A stretch of DNA of 64,000 nt, taken from Desmonostoc muscorum LEGE 12446. GTDB lineage: Bacteria; Cyanobacteriota; Cyanobacteriia; Cyanobacteriales; Nostocaceae. Within the stretch, counting starts at the first letter, position 1; the number at the start of each line of letters is the position of its first letter. The stretch spans positions 4,774,001 through 4,838,000 of the forward strand of contig NZ_JADEXS020000001.1 of the NCBI RefSeq assembly GCF_015207005.2, written 5' to 3'. Position numbers and translations under genes: made by a program. The notes beneath the pieces were generated by a model that was not told the origin of the DNA, ran no database searches, and worked only from the letters and a program-made list of their open reading frames with translations. Below are positions 1 through 8,704 of the stretch, piece after piece.

Positions 1-3000
1 TTAATGCTACGAATTCCGCTGATAGTCTAGTACTTACCTCAGTGAAAAATGCCGGACTGCGGGTTTATGATTTGTCTGGTAATTTGCTGCAAACAGTGAA
101 TCCTGGTGGTATTCGCTACAACAACATTGATTTGCAATACGGTTTTAAATTAGGCAATCAATCGATAGATATTGCGGTAGCTAGCGATCGCCAAAATGAT
201 AAACTAGCAATCTTCAAAATTAATCCCAACCCCACCACCCCTGGACAATACCTAGAAAACATTACCGACAGCAGTATCGGGACTCTCTTCCAAGGGCTAC
301 CTTTTGCAGAACCTTATTCCTCATCTTCTCGCAGTGCTTACGGGTTGGCATTGTACCGGAGTCCCATCACCAATGATTACTACGTCTTTGTCAATCGCCG
401 GGAAACTGGAGATGTGGCTCAGTATAAACTGATTGACAAAGGTAATGGCAAAATTGGTATTGAACGAGTACGAGAATTTACTGTACCGACAATTGGCGAT
501 CGTGAACCCCAAACTGAGGGTATGGTGGTAGACCAGGAAACTGGCTTCCTCTACATTGGACAGGAAGATATTGGTATTTGGAAGTTCCAAGCAGAACCAA
601 ACGGTGGCACCACTGGCAAGTTAATTGACAAAGTTAAAGACTTGGGCGGTACTCACCTCACCAACGATGTAGAAGGGCTGACCATTTATTACGGTAAAAA
701 TGGCACAGGCTACTTACTAGCATCCAGCCAAGGCGATAACACCTTTGTTGCCTACACCCGTGAAGGTAATAACGAATACGTGGGTAATTTTGCCGTTGGT
801 AACAACGGGACAATTGACAGTGTACAAGAGTCAGACGGTGCAGATGTCATTAACGTCCCGCTGGGGCCTAACTTCCCATTTGGTTTATTTGTCACCCAAG
901 ATGGCTCCAATGAACCTGGGACAATAGTTAGTGATGAAGGTGAAGAAGAAAATATCAGTTCTAACTTCAAGCTAGTGCCGTGGGAAAATATTGCTAACGC
1001 CTTGCCCAATCCTTTAACTATCGATACCACTAGTTACGATCCCCGCAATCCTGTTGCTCAACCCAAGCTGACGATTTATGAATTTGAAAATTTACCCAAG
1101 TTAGGTACAACCTCCAAGGGTGAAGATATTTTCTTGGGTGGTTTTTCTGGGTTGTATTTCCAAGGCGTTGCAGCAAATGGCAACTTGAAGTTTGTCACCC
1201 ACACAGATAGGGGACCCAATGGAGAACCTGATGGTGTCAAAAGACCATTTTTCTTACCCGACTTCCAGCCAGAAATAGTCAGCTTTGAACTCAACCGCAC
1301 CACAGGCGAAATCACCATCACCAAGAGAACAGGATTATTCCGCCAAGATGGAACGACGCCATTAACGGGACTACCTAACCTGCAAGCTGTAGGAAACGGT
1401 TTAGCCTACACAGATGAAATTGCCGTAGACTTAGACAACAATATTTTAGCTAACGATCCTTTGGGTGCAGACTTAGAGGGAATTGTAGTTGCCAAAAATG
1501 GTGATTACTGGATGGTGGATGAATATCGTCCCGCCATTTACCACTTTGATAGTAATGGTAAGCTGATTGAGCGCTTTATCCCTCAAGGAACTGCCACTGC
1601 ACCCAACCCAGACCAACCAGCCGGAACTTTTGGTACTGAGATATTGCCAGCGGTTTATGCCCAACGCCGCAATAACCGAGGATTTGAAGCTGTGGCATTG
1701 GAGGGTAATAAATTATATGCCTTTATTCAGAGTCCAATTGATAATCCGGATGTCGCTAATGACGCAACCTCCAAAGCTTCTCTCAACCTGCGAATTTTGG
1801 AGTTTGATATTGTCACCAAGCAGGTAACAGGAGAGTATTTATATCGCTTAGAAGGTCTACCGGCAACTGATAAGATTGGCGATGCAGTTTCCTTGGGTAA
1901 GGGCAAATTTGCAGTAGTTGAGCGAGATGACAATGGTACATCTGCTGGCAATAAATTAATTTACCAAATTGATTTAGCCGGGGCGACCAACATCAACAAT
2001 CCTGTTAATTTTAACTTGCCAGTTGGTAAGACTATTGAACAATTGACTCTTGCGGAATTAACTGCTGCCAATATTACCCCTGTGACCAAAAGTTTGATTG
2101 CTAATGCTGCACAGTTGGGTTACACCGGGGTGGAAAAATTAGAAGGTTTGGCGCTGGTAGCACCCAACACCTTAGCTTTGATTAACGATAATGACTTCAA
2201 CGTTACGGGTAATACTCCTGCTGAGAAATTGGGTATTTTGGAACTACCTAATAACCTGACAACTGTAGAGCCTACTTTCCCAGACAGCTTTGGTTCTACC
2301 AACAGCGATGATGTGACACTCGAACCAGGACAAACATTTTTCACAGGTGATGGTGCAGATTTTGTAGAAGGTACTGAAGGTAACACAATCGAAACTGGAA
2401 ACGGTGACGATACCGTACTCGTAGGTAGTGACTCTTCAGTGTCGGGGGGAGAGGGTGACGACCAAATATTTATTGGTCAAAATGGCGCGGCTAAAAATAC
2501 CAATGCCGATGGTGGCGATGGTGATGATGTGATTACCGTGGTGGAAGCCGATGGTAGTAATAATTTATTTGGAGCTGCTGGTGATGATACTCTTACAGTC
2601 ATTGAAGGTTCTCGCCAATTTTTATTCGGTGGAGATGGTAATGACAGCCTCACTAGTAACAGCAGTAGTAACCGTTTGTATGGCGGTTCTGGTGATGACA
2701 TCCTATTCTCAAATCTGAATGACTCCTTGTTTGGTGGGGATGGAGATGACGTGCTATTTGCTGGTGAAAAAGGTGGTAACCGCCTCAGTGGTGGTAGTGG
2801 TATCGACCAGTTTTGGATTGCTAATGCCAGTCTGCCAACTAGCAAGAACATCGTTAGTGATTTGACAATTGGCATTGATAAAATTGGGCTTGGTGGTATT
2901 GGTGTTACTGAATTTAGTGGTTTAACTTTATTGCAACAAGGTAGTAATACTTTGGTGAAAATCGCAAATACAGAGTTAGCTTTATTAGTTGGAATTACCT

Positions 3001-3053
3001 CAACTAGCCTTACAGCCAATGATTTTGTCTTCTCGGCTAGTGTTGTAGTTTAA
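1..3053 (+). CDS. Secreted phytase-like / esterase-like protein with RTX repeats (5' end outside window)
   Basis: The frame is open from the first bases of the window, so the N-terminus is missing. The internal GTG at 42 is not a credible start because family-like sequence (NATNSADSLVLTSV) precedes it. The first part, to about 900, resembles a beta-propeller 3-phytase (DLQYGFKLG, DIAVASDRQNDKLAIFKI). Roughly 1060-2260 is the 'esterase-like activity of phytase' domain (GGFSGLYFQG, THTDRGPNGEPDG, ADLEGIVV, WMVDEYRPAIYHFD). From about 2290 there are glycine/aspartate-rich RTX calcium-binding nonapeptides ([15 protein letters not shown]), then a C-terminal cap like that of the next gene. The likely role is release of phosphate from organic phosphate outside the cell after type I secretion. 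Function and secretion route are inferred from families. Confidence 0.85.
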   Translation, partial: NATNSADSLVLTSVKNAGLRVYDLSGNLLQTVNPGGIRYNNIDLQYGFKLGNQSIDIAVASDRQNDKLAIFKINPNPTTPGQYLENITDSSIGTLFQGLPFAEPYSSSSRSAYGLALYRSPITNDYYVFVNRRETGDVAQYKLIDKGNGKIGIERVREFTVPTIGDREPQTEGMVVDQETGFLYIGQEDIGIWKFQAEPNGGTTGKLIDKVKDLGGTHLTNDVEGLTIYYGKNGTGYLLASSQGDNTFVAYTREGNNEYVGNFAVGNNGTIDSVQESDGADVINVPLGPNFPFGLFVTQDGSNEPGTIVSDEGEEENISSNFKLVPWENIANALPNPLTIDTTSYDPRNPVAQPKLTIYEFENLPKLGTTSKGEDIFLGGFSGLYFQGVAANGNLKFVTHTDRGPNGEPDGVKRPFFLPDFQPEIVSFELNRTTGEITITKRTGLFRQDGTTPLTGLPNLQAVGNGLAYTDEIAVDLDNNILANDPLGADLEGIVVAKNGDYWMVDEYRPAIYHFDSNGKLIERFIPQGTATAPNPDQPAGTFGTEILPAVYAQRRNNRGFEAVALEGNKLYAFIQSPIDNPDVANDATSKASLNLRILEFDIVTKQVTGEYLYRLEGLPATDKIGDAVSLGKGKFAVVERDDNGTSAGNKLIYQIDLAGATNINNPVNFNLPVGKTIEQLTLAELTAANITPVTKSLIANAAQLGYTGVEKLEGLALVAPNTLALINDNDFNVTGNTPAEKLGILELPNNLTTVEPTFPDSFGSTNSDDVTLEPGQTFFTGDGADFVEGTEGNTIETGNGDDTVLVGSDSSVSGGEGDDQIFIGQNGAAKNTNADGGDGDDVITVVEADGSNNLFGAAGDDTLTVIEGSRQFLFGGDGNDSLTSNSSSNRLYGGSGDDILFSNLNDSLFGGDGDDVLFAGEKGGNRLSGGSGIDQFWIANASLPTSKNIVSDLTIGIDKIGLGGIGVTEFSGLTLLQQGSNTLVKIANTELALLVGITSTSLTANDFVFSASVVV

Positions 3054-3098
3054 TTGGTCAACCTAGCATAATCCTAATCCGAATTCCTCAACAATAAG

Positions 3099-3127
3099 AT
3101 CCCCGACTTCTTAAAGAAGTTGGGGAT
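3099..3127. terminator. Hairpin after the phytase-like gene
   Basis: Arms at 3099-3112 and 3114-3127 pair over 14 bp with one G-T pair (ATCCCCGACTTCTT against AAGAAGTTGGGGAT). It lies 45 bp past the stop codon. No long T-run follows, so it may be a repeat-type hairpin or RNA stabiliser rather than a classical terminator. Confidence 0.5.
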
Positions 3128-3171
3128 GTTAAATTTGACAGATTTTCACAAATATTATTTTTTTGATCTAA

Positions 3172-3534
3172 TACAAATTTGAAAAAAGAATGTGATAAAT
3201 AAACTGGGTAGGGGCGCACAGCTGTGCGCCCCTACAGATGATCGATGTGTTTCAAAGATTAGACCTCTTGCAAAAGTCTTTCTTTGCGTTCTCTTCTCTG
3301 CGCCTCTGCGTGAGACAAAAAAATAGACTTCTTGCATAAATCAAAAAAAGAACCCCACCCCGCCTGCGGGGAGGGGCTGGGGGTGGGGTGTTATACCATT
3401 TCACGAAAATCTTGATACATATAGATTTAACGTAGGGGCGCACAGCTGTGCGCCCCTACTGAGGTATCTGTATCAACTTTAAAGTGAAATGGTGTTAGAG
3501 AAGTTTTGTAAGAGGTCTATTGTTTGAATTGGTA
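3172..3534. repeat. Interrupted TIR element (TACCAATTTGAA family)
   Basis: The left end (TACAAATTTGAAAA, 3172) and right end (TTTGAATTGGTA, ending 3534) match the two ends of the intact copy at 50980-51081. A 258-bp element at 3261-3518 splits it. The outer part also carries a 28-bp palindrome at 3208-3235 (GTAGGGGCGCACAG and its complement), a sequence repeated at several sites in the window. Confidence 0.75.
3261..3518. mobile_element. MITE with AGACCTCTTGCAAAA ends and ATT target duplication
   Basis: The 15-bp ends AGACCTCTTGCAAAA (3261-3275) and TTTTGTAAGAGGTCT (3504-3518) are inverted repeats with one mismatch. ATT flanks both sides (3258-3260 and 3519-3521). The related copy near 51060 reads straight across the site. 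Inside lies a further 99-bp element at 3395-3493 with ends ACCATTTCAC/GTGAAATGGT and a palindrome at 3432-3459. No transposase is encoded. Confidence 0.75.
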
Positions 3535-3955
3535 TGAGTCGATTTTAATCATTTCTTCTGCTTCATTTATTCTTTTCTTAATCTTTTGATGAAAACATCT
3601 TTAAAGGTTAGCTAAGTTCTCTCGTAACTACTATCAACAAACTTCAACTCAGAATTTAAGTGTTTTACACCCTGAGTCACTAACACAGATTAGTAGTTGA
3701 CATAGCATTATCATGACTCAAGCTTGCGATAACTTTGAGCAAATGCATTTTTTGTAAATGTATTCTTGTGTTACCGACGAAATCGGACTTAACGGATTTG
3801 CCAAATTATATGCTTTTCATTCTGAAATTTACCCGTAATTCCGGTTTCTAGCTTGAGAATATGATTGATTTTTGTCACAAGTCATGCAATTAGAGAACTT
3901 GCATAGCCAGTTGGCGATCGCTCTCAAACCAAACACCCAAAAAACATTCTAAATT
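3535..3955. other. Intergenic leader before the GDPD/RTX gene
   Basis: About 420 bp of AT-rich DNA with no credible coding frame. It probably holds the promoter of the gene at 3956. I could not identify a Pho box or another known operator, and there is no clear Shine-Dalgarno sequence before the start codon. Confidence 0.5.
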
Positions 3956-6900
3956 ATGGCAATTGAATTAGTAGGTTTTGCCTCTTTACCCGCTGATACC
4001 TATGGTGATGGGCCGGTTTCTGGTGAGGAAATTTCCGGAAATGGTAGAACCGGGCCTTTTCCAGGACAACCAATACAAGGCTTTAGCGGTGTACAGTTTG
4101 CTAACAGCAACTCTCTCTATTTCCTCTCAGATAATGGTTACGGTAGCAAAGATAATAGTGAAGACTTTTTGTTACGTATCCATCGTTTAGACCCCAATTT
4201 TAAGGGAATAGAAAATGGCGATGCCACTGTTAAAATTTTAGATTACATTCAACTGTCTGACCCTAACAACAAAATTCCTTTCCAAATAGTTAATGAAGGC
4301 ACTACCAATAGATTACTAACTGGTGCCGATTTTGATGTGGAGTCATTTGTCTTTGACAAAGATGGGACAATCTGGGTGGGAGAAGAATTTGGCCCTTACC
4401 TGCTACATTTTGATGCCACTGGTAAATTATTAGAAGCTCCCATTGCTACACCTGACCAATTCAAAACCCTAGATGGAAAAGCACCATTAGTTATCGGTCA
4501 TAGAGGTGCTAGTGGAAAGCTTCCAGAACATACTCTAGAAGCCTACAAACAAGCAATTGCAGACGGTGCTGATTTTATTGAGCCTGATTTAGTAGTTACA
4601 AAAGATGGTGTGTTAATTGCTCGCCATGAACCTGCTTTGGCAATTTTGAATGCTGATGGTAGTGTCAATTTCAGCAATACAACCACAGACGTTTACGATA
4701 TTACCAAATATCCACAGTTTGCCGATCGCCTGAAAACAGTCAGCCTCGATGGAACTCAAATCACAGGCTGGTTTGCTGAAGATTTTACTCTCGAAGAAAT
4801 CAAGAGTTTAAAAGCCATACAGCGTCTCCCTTTCCGCGATCAATCTTTTAATGGTGAATTTGAAATTCCTACCCTAGCCGAAATCATCGATTTGGTGAAA
4901 GAGGTAGAAGCCGAGACTGGTAAAAAAATCGGCATTTATCCTGAAACCAAGCACCCGACCTATTTCGCCCAAGAAGCGACCTATGTAGGCACCACACAGA
5001 AGATTAATAGAAACATCAGTGAAATACTCATTGAGACACTCAAAGCTGAGCATTTCACCGATCCCGATCGCATTTTCATCCAGTCCTTTGAAGTCGGTAA
5101 CCTCAAGGATCTACACGATCGCATTATGCCGAATGCAGGTGTAGATATCCCACTCATCCAACTTCTAGACGCAGCCGGCATTCAGCTAAATGGTACCCTC
5201 ATCGAAACTCAGCCTTATGATTTGGAAGTCAGTAATGACTCTCGCACATATGGAGATTTACGAACTGCCCAAGGCTTGGCTGAAATTGCCACTTATGCTG
5301 ATGGTATTGGGCCTTGGAAACGGATGATTGTTAGTGTCAGAGGTACTGATGCTAATAACGATGGTTCGGCAGATGATATCAACAACGACGGCGTAGTGAA
5401 TGAAGCTGACAGAACGCTGTTAGCTCCTACGACCTTAGTTCAAGATGCTCACAATGCAGGTTTAGAGGTGCATCCCTACACCTTCCGTGACGAAGACCTC
5501 TACCTCGCAGCAGATTACAAAGGTAATCCAGAACTAGAATTTCAGCAGTTCTTTCAATTAGGCGTAGATGCACTGTTCACAGACTTCCCAGACACAGGGG
5601 ATAAAGTGCGGGATTTCTTGAGTAATCCTCAGAATAACTTAGTGCGATCGCCACAAAATCCCGATGTTCTCTCAGGAGACGCTTTTGCTAACTTGGGAGG
5701 TTCCAAAGGTTTTGAAGGCGGAGCAATCAACGCTAGCAAAACCAAACTCTACATGCTGCTAGAGGGTACTGTTCAAGGCGATACTCCTGGTGCTTTGCGG
5801 ATCAACGAATTTGATTTAGCCAGCCACAAGTATACTGATAGAAAACTCTACTACAAACTAGAAAATCCTGGATATGCGATCGGGGATTTAGCAGTCATTA
5901 ATGACAATGAGTACTTAGTTATTGAGCGCGATAATGGTCAAGGAGCTTCTGCTCAATTCAAAAAGATTTTCAAAATAGACCTGTCTAAAACAGATTCTAA
6001 TGGCTATGTAGCTAAACAAGAAATTGCCAACTTATTGAATATCCAAGACCCCAACGACCTCAACGGCGATGGCAAAACCACCTTCGACTTCCCATTTGTC
6101 ACAATTGAAAATGTTTTAGTTGTTGACAAAAATACCATTTTGGTTGCCAATGACAACAACTATCCCTTCTCAACAGGTCGTCCTGGAAATGATCCTCAAA
6201 ATCCAGTCATCGACAACAACGAAATTATTCTCCTGAAATTGGAGAATTCCCTCAATCTTGCTCCAGGTTTAGGTCAACCCCAAGCTGAAGAAATTAACTT
6301 TGGCTCCACCACCAGTGATGATATTATTACCGAGCCAAATCAAACTTTATTCACAGGGGATGGTGCAGACTTTGTAGAAGGTGCTGAAGGTAACACAATC
6401 GAAGCCGGAAAAGGTGACGATACCGTACTCGTAGGTAGTGACTCTTCAGTATCCGGGGGAGAGGGTGACGACGAGATATTTATTGGTCAAAATGGCGCGG
6501 CTGAAAACACCAATGCTGATGGTGGTAATGGTGATGATGTGATTACCGTGGTGGAAGCTGGTGGTAGTAATAATTTATTTGGAGCCGCAGGTGCTGATAC
6601 TCTCACGGTCATTGAAGGTTCTCGCCAATTATCATTCGGTGGTTCAGGCAATGATAGCGTCAGAAGTGAAGGTAGCAATAACCGTTTGTATGGCGGTTCT
6701 GGTGATGACATCCTGTTCTCAAATCTGAATGACTCCTTGTTTGGTGGGGATGGTGATGATGTCCTATTTGCTGGTGAAAAAGGTGGCAACCGCCTCAGTG
6801 GTGGTACTGGTATCGACCAATTCTGGATTGCTAATGCGAGTTTGCCAACTAGCAAGAACATCATTAGTGATTTTGCGATCGCCATTGATAAAATCGGGCT

Positions 6901-7060
6901 TGGTGGTATTGGCGTCACTCAATTTAGTGCCTTAACTCTATTGCAACAGGGTAGTGATACTCTGGTGAAAGTCGGAAATACAGAGTTGGCTTCATTGCTG
7001 GGAATTACATCGACTAGCCTCACAGCAAATGACTTCGTTTTCTCAGCTAGTGCGGTTTAG
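3956..7060 (+). CDS. Secreted glycerophosphodiester phosphodiesterase nested in a phytase-like domain, RTX C-terminus
   Basis: This 1034-residue protein begins with half of a phytase/esterase-like domain (residues 1-165; [31 protein letters not shown]). A complete GDPD domain follows (about 172-560) with HRG at 182-184, E209, D211 and H224, the expected metal and acid-base residues. The second half of the phytase-like domain then resumes (565-770; [17 protein letters not shown]), and RTX repeats and a C-terminal cap finish the protein. GDPD enzymes split glycerophosphodiesters to glycerol-3-phosphate. With its upstream neighbour it forms a pair suited to scavenging organic phosphate outside the cell. 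The last 230 residues are nearly the same as in that neighbour. It has no Sec signal, which fits type I secretion. Confidence 0.9.
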   Translation: MAIELVGFASLPADTYGDGPVSGEEISGNGRTGPFPGQPIQGFSGVQFANSNSLYFLSDNGYGSKDNSEDFLLRIHRLDPNFKGIENGDATVKILDYIQLSDPNNKIPFQIVNEGTTNRLLTGADFDVESFVFDKDGTIWVGEEFGPYLLHFDATGKLLEAPIATPDQFKTLDGKAPLVIGHRGASGKLPEHTLEAYKQAIADGADFIEPDLVVTKDGVLIARHEPALAILNADGSVNFSNTTTDVYDITKYPQFADRLKTVSLDGTQITGWFAEDFTLEEIKSLKAIQRLPFRDQSFNGEFEIPTLAEIIDLVKEVEAETGKKIGIYPETKHPTYFAQEATYVGTTQKINRNISEILIETLKAEHFTDPDRIFIQSFEVGNLKDLHDRIMPNAGVDIPLIQLLDAAGIQLNGTLIETQPYDLEVSNDSRTYGDLRTAQGLAEIATYADGIGPWKRMIVSVRGTDANNDGSADDINNDGVVNEADRTLLAPTTLVQDAHNAGLEVHPYTFRDEDLYLAADYKGNPELEFQQFFQLGVDALFTDFPDTGDKVRDFLSNPQNNLVRSPQNPDVLSGDAFANLGGSKGFEGGAINASKTKLYMLLEGTVQGDTPGALRINEFDLASHKYTDRKLYYKLENPGYAIGDLAVINDNEYLVIERDNGQGASAQFKKIFKIDLSKTDSNGYVAKQEIANLLNIQDPNDLNGDGKTTFDFPFVTIENVLVVDKNTILVANDNNYPFSTGRPGNDPQNPVIDNNEIILLKLENSLNLAPGLGQPQAEEINFGSTTSDDIITEPNQTLFTGDGADFVEGAEGNTIEAGKGDDTVLVGSDSSVSGGEGDDEIFIGQNGAAENTNADGGNGDDVITVVEAGGSNNLFGAAGADTLTVIEGSRQLSFGGSGNDSVRSEGSNNRLYGGSGDDILFSNLNDSLFGGDGDDVLFAGEKGGNRLSGGTGIDQFWIANASLPTSKNIISDFAIAIDKIGLGGIGVTQFSALTLLQQGSDTLVKVGNTELASLLGITSTSLTANDFVFSASAV

Positions 7061-7375
7061 CCCAAAGCGATCGCAGCTTAATTTCAACATTGAAAATTAA
7101 CTAAGCTGTAGCGATCTTGCTATTGCGAGGGAGTGATACTCGCTCGCTTTTTACCTAAATATTGTTCGGAAATCAACCCGATTGAATTGTAGTAGCAACA
7201 CCTCAAAAAAGAGGAGAAAAGGGAAACTACAGTACGCAAGGTGTAAGATTTAACTCTAATTCTTCATTCTTGTGCTTAATTATTTGTTACATACTTGTAA
7301 ATTTTATGTATATTTTTATATTAAGTAATATTTCACCAAGGGTATCGGGATCTTGGCTCTATGCCTAATTTATTT

Positions 7376-7420
7376 CTTAACTGTCTTAACTGTCTTAACT
7401 GTCTTAACGGTCTTAACTGT
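7376..7420. repeat. Five tandem copies of a 9-bp unit CTTAACTGT
   Basis: Five head-to-tail units of CTTAACTGT (the fourth is CTTAACGGT) lie about 95 bp upstream of the broken microviridin precursor. They resemble short tandemly repeated repetitive sequences of heterocystous cyanobacteria. The CTTAAC core recalls Pho boxes, but the 9-bp period differs from the 11-bp period expected there. The rest of 7061-7513 holds no gene. Confidence 0.85.
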
Positions 7421-7513
7421 CTTCTAATTTATTTGTTAACTGTCCTTGTAGGCATATTTAATTAGTGGTATATATTGAATTGGTAAAAAATATTTCTCAT
7501 TCGAGAAATAGCA

Positions 7514-7648
7514 ATGTCTACAAACATAGTCAAAGCAAACCTCGAAGCAGTACCATTCTTTGCTAGTTTCTTGTAAGAGCAAGAAGTTACTGAACAGTCT
7601 GATACTGCTCCTTACCAAACTTACAACTGGCCTAGCGAAGCTACATAA
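7514..7648 (+). pseudogene. Microviridin-type precursor peptide broken by one in-frame stop
   Basis: From ATG 7514 the frame reads MSTNIVKANLEAVPFFASFL, meets TAA at 7574-7576, then continues in the same frame as EQEVTEQSDTAPYQTYNWPSEAT to TAA at 7646. The leader carries the PFFAxFL motif bound by microviridin ligases, and the tail resembles a core (TYNWPSE). A single change of TAA to GAA would give FLEEQ, the usual continuation. The core lacks the lysine and the usual acidic run, so it is also diverged. A sequencing error at one base cannot be excluded. Confidence 0.75.
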
Positions 7649-7682
7649 ATCTAGTTAGCTTCATTGGCAACTAAGGGAGTCG

Positions 7683-7699
7683 CAGTTATTAAATAACTG
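7683..7699. promoter_or_regulatory. Palindrome upstream of the microviridin precursor
   Basis: CAGTTATT-A-AATAACTG is a perfect 8+1+8 palindrome 38 bp before the precursor start, followed by AAAAGTACTC. The same palindrome and tail recur at 8342-8368 upstream of the ligase gene. It could be an operator or an RNA hairpin; neither is shown. Confidence 0.5.
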
Positions 7700-7737
7700 A
7701 AAAGTACTCGATACTAACAACTAATAGAGAGAATCTC

Positions 7738-7884
7738 ATGTCTAAAAATTTGGATATCCAAGCAAAACCATTCTTTGCCCGCTTCTTGGTGGAACAACAA
7801 CCTCCACAACCGCCTACTGATACCCCTCCCTCCCCTCCCCCAATCTGGACTTTTAAGTGGCCTTCAGATTGGGAAGAAATCTAA
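7738..7884 (+). CDS. mdnA: Microviridin (graspetide) precursor peptide, 48 aa
   Basis: This short gene encodes a leader with the PFFARFL motif (residues 11-17), a proline-rich linker, and the core WTFKWPSDWEEI at the C-terminus. Known microviridin cores have T-x-K-x-P-S-D-x-E-E. Two omega-ester bonds (Thr-Asp, Ser-Glu) and one omega-amide bond (Lys-Glu) form a cage that inhibits serine proteases. Here T38, K40, S43, D44, E46 and E47 are all present. Tryptophan replaces the common tyrosine after the lysine. The ATP-grasp ligase and an exporter follow on the same strand. A purine-rich AGAGAG precedes the ATG. Family assignment is firm; the product and its ring number are inferred. Confidence 0.93.
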   Translation: MSKNLDIQAKPFFARFLVEQQPPQPPTDTPPSPPPIWTFKWPSDWEEI

Positions 7885-7898
7885 ATAGATAGCAATTC

Positions 7899-8006
7899 TA
7901 TAGCAATCCGATTTGATTTTTGAAAAAATCTAAGTATATGTAGGGTGTGTTACGGCTGACCCAGGGCACCCTACCTGTATTTCAAAAATCAAATATGAGT
8001 CCTATA
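7899..8006. repeat. Intact copy of a 108-bp dispersed TIR repeat
   Basis: Ends begin with TATAG and contain ATTTGATTTTTGAAA, and they are inverted repeats of one another. The interior reads GTAGGGTGTGTTA...ACCCTAC. A second copy at 17978-18430 is split by another element, so this copy shows the uninterrupted arrangement. The DNA from 8007 to 8341 holds repeat fragments and no recognisable gene. Confidence 0.75.
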
Positions 8007-8341
8007 TTTGAGTTGTGAAATTTTTCGTCAAGGCTATCATTAGTCGTACAAAGTTCTGAGCCTCCCTTTGCGAGTAGTTAACGCGCTTCAGCGGAAATCT
8101 CCGCTCAACGCCAGCTCTCTCATGTCAGCGCAGCCGCCCACGAGACTGGCTCGACTTTGCACTTAGTCATTAGTCATTTGTAGTTTTCACAAATGACTAA
8201 TGACTGCTATGGGTAGGTTCATCTGAAATTAGAGTAATAAGCTAAACCACATCTAGTTTGCATAATTTGAAATTGTACATTTCTTGTGGGGTGGGCGTCT
8301 CGCCCGCCCAGTATATGCAAGTTAAATGTGGAACAGCTTAA

Positions 8342-8358
8342 CAGTTATTTGATAACTG
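8342..8358. promoter_or_regulatory. Second copy of the microviridin-locus palindrome
   Basis: CAGTTAT-TTG-ATAACTG followed by AAAAGTACTC matches the element at 7683 before the precursor gene. It sits about 350 bp upstream of the ligase gene. It may mark a shared regulator or be the remnant of a duplicated precursor promoter. Confidence 0.45.
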
Positions 8359-8461
8359 AAAAGTACTCATTGGAGCTTAATTGCTTGGTTATTCAGTACC
8401 TGTTATGCCAAATTATTAGTTAAACATCAAAAACTTGCCTTCAAAATCAAGGTCAAAACCC

Positions 8462-8588
8462 TAAGGGATTTCCAATGAAAAAAACATCCCATCCCTGCGG
8501 GACGCTCCCCGAACGTAGGGTAGCACAGCTGTGCTACCCAAAAAATGTACAAATAATTTGGGATAATTGATTTTTTGGAAGTCCCTAA
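8462..8588. mobile_element. MITE-like element with TTAGGGACTTCCAA-type ends
   Basis: TAAGGGATTTCCAA (8462) and TTGGAAGTCCCTAA (ending 8588) are inverted ends. Inside are a hairpin (GTAGCACAGCTGTGCTAC, around 8520-8537) and GC-rich repeat DNA. A relative with the same ends lies at 54971-55100. It separates the precursor from the ligase gene. Confidence 0.6.
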
Positions 8589-8704
8589 ATCACTGGTAAA
8601 GTCATAAAATCTTAGTAAAGAATCTTCCTTTCTTTTATTTAGCAAGGATTTTAGGTATTCACAAGACTAATTAACATAATATGTAACGAAGCTCCATACT
8701 TTTT

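Noticed and set aside
2477..3019. Long minus-strand frame (180 codons) opposite the RTX region, and a similar one at 6487-6918
   Set aside because: They mirror glycine/aspartate-rich RTX codons on the plus strand, and their Ser/Pro-rich translation has no family-like features.
7376..7420. Possible CRISPR-like or Pho-box array
   Set aside because: The units are 9 bp with no spacers, so it is not CRISPR, and the period is not the 11 bp expected of a cyanobacterial Pho box.
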